The notes under the pieces: generated by a model
The model's database searches: none
What the model was told of the DNA's origin: nothing
The model's input: only the letters and a program-made list of their open reading frames with translations
Shown here: piece by piece, positions 1 to 9,216 of the stretch
Layout of the letters: each line of letters begins with the position of its first letter
How positions within the stretch are numbered: the stretch's first letter is position 1
Assembly: GCA_949358305.1 (NCBI GenBank)
Contig: OX442323.1
Location: forward strand, 8,122,001-8,186,000
Source: Strigamia acuminata
Lineage: Eukaryota; Arthropoda; Chilopoda; Geophilomorpha; Linotaeniidae
Direction of reading: 5' to 3'
DNA: 64,000 nt
Made by a program: the position numbers and the translations under genes

Positions 1-95
1 CTTTTTCTTGCACCGTCTTGTTGAAACCACATATTGGCCACATCAATATAATCCAATTTCGGCAGATAAAACCCTAAACTTTCAGCTGTCAAATC
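1..95 (-). pseudogene. mariner/Tc1-type (DDE) transposase fragment, truncated at window edge
   Basis: On the minus strand one frame from about position 95 down to 1 reads DLTAESLGFYLPKLDYI followed by DVANMWFQQDGARKK. The block MWFQQDGA is the hallmark of the second catalytic aspartate of mariner-like DDE transposases; the Asp codon is at 15-17. In an active element this protein cuts and pastes transposon ends at TA sites. Only about 30 residues are visible: the C-terminal side runs off the window, and the upstream side is cut by the hairpin at 91-140, after which the frame is lost. It is therefore a remnant in this window, though the part outside cannot be judged. Identification rests on the motif and its spacing. 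Confidence 0.6.
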
Positions 96-140
96 GTTGT
101 TGTTTCAGGGTAGTTGGCTACCCTGAAACAACAACGATTT
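91..140. repeat. perfect 23-bp stem hairpin
   Basis: Positions 91-113 and 118-140 are exact reverse complements separated by a 4-base loop (TTGG). The hairpin sits at the point where the transposase-like reading frame at 1-95 breaks off. It could be a fold-back created during repair or rearrangement of the transposon. No rho-independent terminator role is expected in a eukaryote. Confidence 0.85.
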
Positions 141-754
141 ACTGCACAAATGGCGGTTAATTCAAATCTTGCGTTATTTTGGGACACCCTTTACTAGACA
201 TCTAACCTCGAAGCTACTGCTTCTTATTGTTATCCGTATGTCTAATTGCCTTCTTATAGAGTTAAGAGAGAAAATGACTAGAAAAGAATAACACAAATTA
301 GAACTGAATAAAATCAGCAGAACTTTTTTTACTTAAATTTATCCATCTCTGAATTTGAACACAGACACATGTTCTTCATTTATTTTATTTATCACGTCTC
401 CAACACCAGCCATTTCACCTCTGAGCCACCACTTCTTCTTATTCATCTACTGCTTAATTCTCTTACTTACAGATTGCGGACTGACGTAATTGATTGAAAA
501 TTAAGAGATAGAAAATGTTTAAAAATAATTTTCTTCGTCACCTGAATTGCTCTGGATTCGAACTAGAGACTTTGAATGCTCGTGTCCACTCAAGATAATA
601 CTGGAAACGCATCGCAAGAGCCACCGCTCCCCACTCTAACTTATTCCTTAACACCTGTACTTAAGCAAGGAAAGAAAACGAAAAAGAAAAGAAAAATTTA
701 AACATCAACTCGGGATTCGAACACGCTACATCTAATTCCGAAAGCCAAAGATAC
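141..754. other. non-coding, two tRNA B-box-like motifs
   Basis: No coding frame is recognised. On the minus strand, motifs matching a Pol III B box (AGTTCGAATCC near 553-563, and GTTCGAATCCC near 711-722) occur. The first lies downstream of a run resembling an A box (TGGCTCTTGCGATGCG, about 600-620). Neither folds into a full tRNA cloverleaf by eye, so at most these are tRNA-derived SINE remnants. Confidence 0.3.
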
Positions 755-1293
755 GCATACTCATGTGATAATTAAACGATTTTTTACGTCATTTCACGTC
801 GATTGGGCCTATTTCCGGCGATTTTCTAATTTTTGTCGATTTTAGCAAAAACCCAAAGGATAACCTATGGAGAAATGGCCAAAATCGGTCCAAAATTGAA
901 AAAGTGCCAGAAATGAGCTCAGTCGATAGAAAATGAGCTAAAAAATGGATTAAATATCACATGCATACGCCTAACTCCTACAGTTGTAGAGATATCTGCA
1001 ATAAACCAAGTATTCCGACCACTTTTTCTCTTGAAAAATTCCGTTTTCCGACCATATCTCTGCAACCGTAACAGATAGGCATATGCATGTGATGTTTAAT
1101 CGCTTTTCTAGCTCATTTCCGATCGATTGAGCTCATTTCTGGGACTTTTTCAATTTTTGCCAATTTTGACAAAAACCCAAAGGCTAACCTATGGAGAAAT
1201 GGCCAAAATCGGTCCAAAATTGAAAAGTGCCGGAAATAGACCCAATCGACGTGAAATGACGTAAAAAATCGTTTAATTATCGCATGAGTATGT
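755..1293. repeat. 539-bp fold-back (palindromic) repeat element, copy 1
   Basis: The left half (about 755-975) is an imperfect reverse complement of the right half (about 1080-1293), including the shared phrase AACCTATGGAGAAATGGCC in both arms. The short central part (975-1080) is also partly self-complementary around TCTGCAA/TTGTAGAGATATCTGCA. The whole unit can fold into one long hairpin. A second, shorter member of the family lies at 4010-4280. No coding capacity is seen. It behaves like a fold-back or MITE-type dispersed repeat. Confidence 0.75.
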
Positions 1294-1360
1294 CTATCTG
1301 GCTCCTTTGCCGAGTTATCGGCCAAAAACAGACTTCTCCAAAGACTTTTCTTTCGGTTTT

Positions 1361-1485
1361 GGTGGCGGTGTCACGAACTAAAATATCGCCACCAGATGGC
1401 GCAACGAAATATCCATTAGATGCATTCAAACTTCTTTTTAGCAGCGCCATCTGGTGGCGATATTTTAGTTCGTGACACCGCCACC
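1361..1485. repeat. perfect 42-bp inverted repeat with 41-bp spacer
   Basis: Positions 1361-1402 and 1444-1485 are exact reverse complements (arm starts GGTGGCGGTGTCACGAACTA). The arms contain CGCCACCAGATGGCG, itself nearly self-complementary. The exactness suggests a recent origin, unlike the eroded fold-back element just upstream. It could be a tiny MITE or a repair-generated palindrome. Confidence 0.85.
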
Positions 1486-4009
1486 AGATGGTACTAAAAC
1501 AGCTCGTTGCAAGAGGAATTCGGAATGAAAATGAAATGATGAGTTGTCAGAGGTGACAACAAACTCGTTTTATAATGTGCTACCTATTGATTAAATATTT
1601 ATTTATTTTATTTTATTTTATTTTTGACGAAAAAGAGAACTTTTAACTCTTGAGTGTTAACATATGCCATACTCGGAAAATAATACTCTTTTTAGAGTAA
1701 AAGTAAAGTGCAACAAGTAATGTGTAAGGTCCTGGCAATTTGTTTATCAATCTCCTAATCCCACACCCCATCGTTGTATATTAATGCCACGGTAGAAATA
1801 TGAGCAATAAAAAGGAAACTTGCACATAATGACTCGGTGGAAGTGATTTCCATTTTCACAGCGATGGTATCGATATCGACTTGTCTAACTCGCAAAGCGC
1901 GCACGATCCAATTTGCTTATTCCCAATCCTCCAAGAGCAAAGAAAAGCAATTACAGAAAAAATTTCTAAAATTTTAAAAATGAAATCATCAAAGTTCAAA
2001 TAGAAGTGGACGGAAAAGTGAGTGAAGGAGGTTAAGTATTAAAAGCTGTAAGAAGTGAACGACAAATAAAGTAGTAACTCTTCATTGAACTTTATTGAAA
2101 TTTGGCAAACTGTAGCATTTGTACAAATTTCTATTTACATAATGTAATTACGACAGTAACGTACTTAAGCTCAAATAATGAGTGTTTTCCTACACCATTC
2201 GTTGGAATAACTACGACAGAAAAGGCACCGTTATGTTATTTCTTAAAGAAAATAGCAACATATGACCATCTGTAAAAATAAAACATTTCATGTACAAATC
2301 CGGAAAAACTTAGTAAAGTGAATAAACACAAAAGAGTATACATTTTGTAATGAACTTACTATAAAATATTACAATACTTTAAACAACTTTCCATTTATCT
2401 TTTCGAACAGTGAGCACAAAATTGATGAAACGAAACTGGAGCTTTTTCCTCCTGCAATTTGATGCTGCAAGCACAAGAATCGTTGGTGGCCATTCACAGC
2501 TTCATCTATGCGGTATCGTCCTGTTGCTAGTCACTGCGCACTCCTCCGGACCTCTACCATTTTGAACGAGCGGATGACCACGCGACGGATCACGTTTCTT
2601 GAAAGCCGTGACGCAGTGAGCCATCGTGTAACCATCCGCTTCGTCGTTGCATTGTGGGAAGGCGTCATTAATGGCCGCTGATGTTTGAATACGTCAGGCG
2701 GCCGTTTTTTATATTTATCAGAGGTTTGTTTGTATTTTAATTTTCTAAAAATGTTTAAAAAAATCATTAGCGTTATTATCAGTATTGAAGTTATTGTTTG
2801 CTGGAAATTTTAACTGGTAGTTTTATATGGATTTTCGAATTCGAATTCGTCTATCAATTCCAAAGCTGGAACTACTTTTTTTTTAAAACTCCGAACCAAA
2901 GTTTAATATGTTTTTAATGTAGTTTAAACTTCCAACCCGAAATAAGAAGTAGAAATTTTTATTTGCAGGTTCTACGGACTAGTGGAGTGACGGGGCACAC
3001 GAAAATAGAAGCGAAAATGGAAAAGACCAACATCAGTCCTGTCCAGTCCACCACCGCGAATGAGAATTTCTACTAGAAAAGTCAGCGCAATGAGTTTCAA
3101 CGGCAAAAATACAGCATTAAGCATTATGAGGAGAATTTTATACAATTTGAAAAGTTTATTGATTTTCTAAATTAAATATTATTGTTTATGATTACGAAAT
3201 AATTCGGAATCAGTTGCTTGTCGTTGTTTGTGCGTGCACAGTACGACGGTGGACATCAATAAGCCTACAAAGTGAAATTGTGTAAAGTCTCCTCATCAGT
3301 CCATCACGAAGATGATGTTGCGGAGAAGCCCATCACCACTCACCGTTCACCATCATCCAACAAGATGATTCAGTGTGCTTAAGAAATGTTTTTTTTTATT
3401 TTTATTTAAACTCAATAATGTCGAGTTGGAAAATAGTTTTCCACTCACCAATCAGGTGAGAACTAGTAATTGCGAGAAAAGCAATTAGAGTTAATTGCGT
3501 TTTTATAAGATTTGAGCTATTTAGAAATAAACTGCAGAAAAAACACGTTCTCTTGTAGTGATATTGTACGTAAATAGGATTTAATTGTGAAACGATTATG
3601 AAATGTTATATAAACAAACAGAACGAGGAACGGTTAAAAGATGAAAAGAGCATTGTGCCATCTGCACAATGCTTGCTCAAGCACTAGTGGCTGGCCACAA
3701 TAACAAAACATTAGATTAAACATGTATTCCTATAACTTACAATCAAGTATTGTCTAGTTAAAAGGAATGGTTTGTTGAGAGGTGTGAATTAGCAATAACT
3801 TGTAAGCAATCGTGCTTCTTCTCATGGCAATAAATCCACTCTCGGAATAATCTTCTACCGAGTGAATGTGCAAAAGGAATGATACGCGAGGTAAGTTTCC
3901 TTTAATCACTGGGTTATGAGACAACAATTTGGTATTTTCATTGTATAGTGAGTTGTATTGGTTGTAATTGTAATGTACCCAGTAGCTGTAGAATTATTTT
4001 AATTTTACC
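1486..4009. other. AT-rich non-coding stretch
   Basis: No recognisable exon in either strand. The stretch holds one isolated copy of the 51-bp minisatellite unit (about 2512-2558, minus orientation) followed by a GC-richer block to about 2710 with a short hairpin (GAGCGGATG ... CATCCGCTTC). A small hairpin around GCATTGTGCCATCTGCACAATGC lies at about 3650-3672. Otherwise nothing supportable. Confidence 0.5.
2512..2558 (-). repeat. solitary copy of the 51-bp minisatellite unit
   Basis: GGTATCGTCCTGTTGCTAGT, then CACTGCGCACTCCTCCGGAC, is the reverse complement of the unit that is tandemly arrayed at 4990-6600. It lies more than 2 kb from the array and in the orientation of the array's inverted left flank, showing that the unit is dispersed as well as tandem. 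Confidence 0.7.
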
Positions 4010-4280
4010 ATAACTCTGCGACCGTAACAGATAGGCATATGCATGTGATGTTTAATCGCTTTTATAACTCATTTCCAATCGACTGAGCTCATTTCTGGCA
4101 CTTTTTCAATTTTGGACCGATCTTGGCCATTTCTCCATAGGTTAGCCTTTGGGTTTTTGTCAAAATTGGCAAAAATTGAAAAAGTGCCAAATATGAGCTC
4201 CATCGATCAGAAATGAGCTAAAAAATCGAATAAATATCGCATGCATATGCCTAACTCATACAGTTGTTGAGATATCTGCA
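4010..4280. repeat. fold-back repeat element, copy 2
   Basis: This shares long stretches with the element at 755-1293 (AGATAGGCATATGCATGTGA at the left, the TCGCATGCATATGCCTAACT run at the right) and again has complementary halves. It has lost part of the arms, giving about 270 bp. A further partial piece (ATGGAGAAATGGCCAAAAAT and GAAAAAGTGCCAGAAA) follows at about 4308-4400. Confidence 0.7.
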
Positions 4281-4737
4281 AAAAACCAATTTGGAAAAAA
4301 GCAAAATGTATGGAGAAATGGCCAAAAATTGAAAAAGTGCCAGAAACATGCTTGTTAGACGTAAAATGAGCTGAAAAATCGATTCCCGTGTGCGCAATTT
4401 GCATATCTGGCACTGTTGCACAATTCTAATCCTAAATGAGCTATTGGTTTTTCTTATGAAGAGGCTTCTGCCATCATTATGTTTCTGCAATGTATTTATT
4501 TAGCACCTTTGAATTTCTTTGTTTCTTCTTACTGTCTGTATCGTTGTTTTCACCTGTTCTTTGTCACTGTTGTTTCTCATAAGGTTTCTTTCTGTTCCTT
4601 CTCAACGCAGCCATGAAGTATTTGTCCTTTTGTCTGTGTGTGTTGTACGAACAGGTATCATTTTTTAACTAGTGAATGTTCTGTAGTCAAGAGGTAGTTT
4701 AATGTGGCTAGTTGCTGCAATTGAAATTAATCAGTGT

Positions 4738-4965
4738 TGTCCTGTTACTATAGTCACTACACATTCCTCTAGAACTGTCATTGGGTATTGTTCTGTTGCT
4801 AGTCAGCACACACTGCTCTAAAACCTTATCATTAGGTATCGTCCTGTCGCTAGTCATTGAACACTCCTCTGGACCTACACCATTAGGTATCGTCCTGTGG
4901 CTAGTCACGACACCCTTCTGGACCGATACCATTGGGTATCGTCCTGTCGCTAGTCGTTGTAGCAG
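4738..4965 (-). repeat. 51-bp minisatellite, inverted left block (about 4 units)
   Basis: About four diverged copies of the unit seen downstream, but reverse-complemented (consensus pieces TAGGTATCGTCCTGTCGCTAGT). Together with the array from 4990 it makes a head-to-head inverted tandem repeat whose centre is near 4977. Confidence 0.85.
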
Positions 4966-4989
4966 ACTATAACATTGTGTGTCTAGCGG

Positions 4990-6600
4990 GAGGACGACAC
5001 CTAGTGATGGAATTCAAAGGAGTGTGCAATGACTAACGACAGGACAATACCTAATGGTATAGGTCCGGAGGGGTGTGCAGTGTCTAGCGACAGGACAATA
5101 CCTAATGGTATAGGTCTAGAGGGGTGTGCAATGACTAACGACAGGACAATACCTAATGGTATAGGTCCGGAGGGGTGTGCAATAACTAGCGACAGAACAA
5201 TACCTAATGGTGTGGGTCCAGAGGGGTGGGCAATAACTGACGACAGGACAATACCTAATGGTATAGGTTCAGAGGGGTGTGCAGTGTCTAGTAGCAGGAC
5301 GATACCTCATGTAAAGTTTTAGAGAGGTCTGCAGTGACTAGCTACAGGATGATACCTAATGATAAGGTTTTAGAGGGGTGTGCAGTGACTAGCAACAGGA
5401 CAATACCTAATAACAGAGGTCATAGAGATGTGCAGTGACTAGTCACAGGACAGTACCTAATAATAGAGGTCATGGAGATGTGCAGTGACTAGTCACAGGA
5501 CAATACCTCATGTAAAGTTTTAGAGAGGTGTGCAGTGACTAGCTACAGGATGATACCTAATGATAAGGTTTTAGAGGGGTGTGCAGTGCCTAGCAACAGG
5601 ACAATACCTAATAACAGAGGTCATAGAGATGTGCAGTGACTAGTCAAAGGACAGTACCTAATAATAGAGGTCATGGAGATGTGCAGTGACTAGTCACAGG
5701 ACAATACCTCATGTAAAGTTTTAGAGAGGTGTGCAGTGACTAGCTACAAGATGATACCTAATGATAAGGTTTTAGAGGGGTGTGCAGTGACTAGCAACAG
5801 GATGATACCTAATGATAAGGTTTTAGAGGGGTGTGCAGTGACTAGCAACAGGACAATACCTAATAACAAAGGTCATAGAGATGTGCAGTGACTAGTCACA
5901 GGACAATACCTAATAATAGAGGTCATGGAGATGTGCAGTGACTAGTCACAGGACAATACCTCATGTAAAGTTTTAGAGAGGTGTGCAGTGACTAGCTACA
6001 GGATGATACCTAATGATAAGGTTTTAGAGGGGTGTGCAGTGACTAGCAACAGGACAATACCTAATAACAGAGGTCATAGAGATGTGCAGTGACTAGTCAC
6101 AGGACAATACCTAATAATAGAGGTCATGGAGATGTGCAGTGACTAGTCACAGGACAATACCTCATGTAAAGTTTTAGAGAGGTGTGCAGTGACTAGCTAC
6201 AGGATGATACCTAATGATAAGGTTTTAGAGGGGTGTGCAGTGACTAGCAACAGGACAATACCTAATAACAGAGGTCATGGAGATGTGCAGTGACTAGTCA
6301 CAGGACAATACCTAATGGTAAAGTTCCAGAGGAGTATGCAGTGTCTAGTAACAGGACGATACCTAATGCAGAGGTCCAGGGGGATGTGCAATGACTAGCA
6401 ACAGGTCTATACCTAATGGTATAGTTCCAGAGGGGTGTGCAGTGACTAGCGACAAGACGATACCTAATGGTATAGTTCCAGAGGTGTGTACAGTGACTAG
6501 TAACAGGACGATACTTAATGTTATAATTACAGAGGGGTGTGCAGTGACTAGTAACAAGGCGATACCTAATGGTATAGTTCCAGAGGAATGCATAATGACG
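4990..6600 (+). repeat. 51-bp minisatellite array with about 201-bp higher-order repeat
   Basis: Roughly 30 tandem units of 50-51 bp (start AGGACAATACCTAATGGTAT, end GTGCAGTGACTAGCAAC). From about 5346 to 6290 four unit types recur in fixed order (AGGATGATACC, then AGGACAATACCTAATAACAG, then AGGACAGTACCTAATAATAG, then AGGACAATACCTCATGTAAA), giving a 201-bp higher-order repeat present about five times, once with an extra unit near 5750-5850. Because 51 is divisible by three, the 51-bp units leave apparent open frames in both strands (for instance 5029-5322). These are repeat by-products, not genes. Confidence 0.9.
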
Positions 6601-6689
6601 TGATGTGAGTAATCCACACCAACTTAAACAAACAATACAAAATTAGAAATCTGTACTATAAAATTGTTTATATTTACTTTACTGTGAAA

Positions 6690-7935
6690 TCAGGAAGATA
6701 CATTAAAATAATATGCACATCTACTGGGTGTATTACAACCAATACCAATACAATACATACTGACTCATTTGCTAAGGTACATCTTCGCATCTTCTGGCAA
6801 ACCTCGCCTTGATACAACAATGACTTAATGATTCCTGTATTTTGCCATGGTCCAATGTCACAAGCGGAACAGCACACTAAACAAATAAAATTCATTATCA
6901 ATATACAGTATCTAAAATATTGAACACTCTAACTACTCGCATTAAAATCACGATGATCTAACAACCAAAATCCCTGAGTCACTCTGAACAAAGACGAAGG
7001 GATGGAAAACAATTTTATATATGAAGACATGAATTCTGTCGAAGTTGAAGTTTGATCCTGTTGATTCTCATGCAAACAAAGTAGTAAGAAAAAATATTAC
7101 GTATATTAAAAGAACCAAAACGCAGCACATTCTTTCAACTTACAGGCAACATCCAACAGAAAGTACATTATTTTGTGTTTTGTCGTCGTGGATACTTCAT
7201 TCAATGAAAACATATTTACGAGTGCGTACAAACTCGAGGGAGGATAAAATCTATTTCCACTGTGCTCTTCTCCAATCTGAGCTACCGTGGTATCTATCAA
7301 AAGAATCAGTCTAAAAATACGTTTAATTTGTAAAACACAATTTTTTAGACAATTCATACGAGCTAATTTTCTGCAAATCTTTCAAATAATCGAATGGAAT
7401 TCCAAAGTCCTCTCCACTACTATCTCCTTTTCGCAAAGGAATAATGTCAATTTTTTCTAAATTGTAATACTTAATATAAATATAATATACCAACAAGAAT
7501 GTATTAAATTCAACATATTGTGTTCCAAGCAGAGCGATAAAAGCGCTTCCCTTTGTGCTGCCTGAAAATAATTTATATAATTACATTAGTATAATTTCCT
7601 AACGATAATTGTTTAGAGTTATTTTATTCTTTTCGATCGGTTTTATCAATCCAGTACTAGATAACACATGCTTTGAGAGCACTGTGTCACTATGTTAATA
7701 TGTCAATATGTTTGCAAAATCTTGTAAAACCTTTTAAAAGAAAAATAATAGTGTTAAATTGGAATTTTGTGCCACAAGAAATAAAATTACTTTTCTTTGA
7801 AGCCCGAGATGTGAAGTGTTACCGTAATAACTCAATAATCAGCACTTTTCACCTTGGACGAACACTAATTTTGTCTTTAACACGCTGGTGAAACGATTCG
7901 CCCATTCGGCAAGCTGCTTTTCGCCATATTTTGGG
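6690..7935 (-). pseudogene. AHCTF1: AHCTF1/ELYS-like nucleoporin pseudogene (ELYS domain exons)
   Basis: Several minus-strand exons match in order the ELYS domain of AHCTF1/MEL-28, the nucleoporin that seeds pore assembly on chromatin. Exon 7360-7561 (after TTATTTTCAG) ends FDYLKDLQKIS. Exon 7144-7310 reads LILLIDTTVAQIGEEHSG, then RFYPPSSLYALVNMF and KHKIMYFLLDVA, matching the family's MIDGLVSQLGE and YPPASLHAVLDMYL blocks; it ends at a GTAAGT donor. About 6915-7064 gives FSIPSSLFRVTQGFWLLDHR (family: FAISWGQVKLIQGFWLIDH). The exon ending at 6876 gives PWQNTGIIKSLLYQGEV (family: SWQHSKIIQAFMSQGE). Lesions: a TAG at 6929-6931 right after the WLLDH block, a phase mismatch between the 7144-7310 exon and the next, and two consecutive stops in a recognisable piece near 7650-7730. 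A weak upstream piece (7853-7935, EKQLAEWANRFTSVL) may belong. N- and C-terminal parts are absent. It is unprocessed, since introns are kept. Confidence 0.72.
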
Positions 7936-8039
7936 AATTAATTATGATGATGATGAAGGAAGGCAATTATCGCTCATACATACAGATTTTTATATCACAT
8001 TTAAATTTGTTTCTAATTCCTATATAAATCGTGTTAAAA

Positions 8040-9216
8040 ACAAAGTGTAACAGGTGTTAAAATAAGCTTTAATTAAAATGAATGGGAAAAATGTCGGCTT
8101 CTTGAATTTCACTTTAACGGCGAGTTTTCCTTCTGTGCTTTTACTTTGACTTCAACGCAGCTGTAACCGTACGTACATTTTGCGGGCAGAGTCAAATGTC
8201 AAATAAAATTATGCACGATGTGATATTACTTGGGTTTAATTGGATGATAGGTGATTCGTCTAAAAAATCATAAACGTAATTACCGTACTGCCTTGAACAA
8301 TGGCCGGGCGCAATTAAGCGCCGGCTCTTGATTAAGCGCCTGCCAACCGCCAGCTGAAGAACCAATAAGCGCCTGCCTCAAATAAACTCCGGGCATGTTT
8401 AAACGCCGGGTTTATTGTAAATTTATAATTCGTTTAGAACAGCTATTTAACACTCCATTGTTTCACTGCTGCATTTCTACCAATAATACAGCGGTATGGC
8501 TCCAAAAAATTTGAAAAAATGTGCATACGACCACAAATTTTTTATAACTTGTTATTTTAAACTTTTTTTGCGGATAGAGGCCTGGCTTGAATAATCGCCT
8601 GGTTTTGAATAAGCGCCTGGCGGGCGAGTTGAAAAAAAAATTAAACGCCCGGGCCATTGTTCAAGGCAGTACGGTATTGCAGATTTCATGTATGACACGA
8701 ATACAGCTCAACTGTTATCTTAATCAACAGCGTCAACTTTAGTCAAGTCGGGAATTCTGTCCTCGATTTCAATCTCCTTTCTGTAAATGAGAAAATAAAT
8801 ATTAGGTTAAAATTCGTCATTCTAATCGTATTGATATTGATTTTTTCATTTTTAACCTGCGAGGAGTTTTAGGTGTTCCCGCGTTACTGTTTAAATCCTT
8901 CTGTTGGTCAAGCATGGCGTCAACTTCGCTTTGCAAGTCAAAGCCGGTCATTTCATCAGGTTTGAATTTGGTAGTAAACGCTCATTCTGCAGGTGAGCTT
9001 CAAGCTGGAATGGGACGATTTTTATGTCCAAGGCTGTGCGTGAATAACAACCCTAATAAAAATAAAAATTTAATTTTTTTTAACTTTTAAAATGAGTAAT
9101 TCAAAAATACCTTTTTTCCCATTCAATAAATCTGTCACGAGAGGCAATGCAACATGATGGAACAACATTTTTTGGGTAATTGCGTCCTCGAAAACAAATT
9201 TGAACGCATACTGGAA
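8040..9216 (-). pseudogene. KIF23: KIF23/MKLP1-like kinesin-6 pseudogene, motor-domain exons
   Basis: Minus-strand remnant of the kinesin-6 motor, the plus-end motor of the centralspindlin complex used in cytokinesis. Exon 9111-9216 is open and reads QYAFKFVFEDAITQKMLF, then ALPLVTDLLNGKKG (family: YRFSKVFDETTTQKELF, NPLVNDLIHGKNG). The next exon (8857-9052) starts GLLFT, where the family continues into the ATP-binding P-loop, but here the P-loop stretch is deleted. It then resumes, after out-of-frame stops, with FKPDEMTGFDLQSEVDAML, a kinesin-6-specific insert (family: FKSNDRNSMDIQCEVDALL), and ends at a GT donor. The third exon starts at 8780 (KEIEIEDRIPDLTKVDAVD), with stops at 8720-8722 and 8708-8710 replacing Glu and Tyr codons, then AVFVSY and a 1-base deletion. 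It is interrupted by a MITE (8283-8674) and continues NYVYDFLDESP, later MYV, CVEVKVK and a SRHFSHSF block (family: SSRSHSVF). Introns are retained, so it is not a retrocopy. It cannot encode a working motor. Confidence 0.85.
8283..8674. mobile_element. 392-bp MITE inserted in the KIF23-like exon, TA target duplication
   Basis: Terminal inverted repeats CCGTACTGCCTTGAACAATG (left) and its complement at the right end (to 8674) are flanked by TA at 8281-8282 and 8675-8676. The interior is made of alternating AAGCGCC/GGCGCTT-like words. Removing the element plus one TA rejoins the kinesin frame (ICNNYVYDFLDES, family IYNNYIYDLLEE), which proves insertion rather than an ancestral junction. There is no transposase, so it is a non-autonomous element. 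TA duplication fits Tc1/mariner or pogo superfamily mobilisation. The same end type (TA-CCGTA...) occurs in the cluster at 47.8-48.4 kb. Confidence 0.88.

Noticed and set aside
700-790. tRNA gene on the minus strand (GTTCGAATCCC)
   Set aside because: No acceptor or D stem can be drawn and no anticodon arm fits; only the B-box core is present.
5029-5322. 97-codon open frame MTNDRTIPNGIGPEGCA...
   Set aside because: It is the 51-bp minisatellite read in one of its open frames; other strands and frames are equally open and divergence between units is not codon-like.
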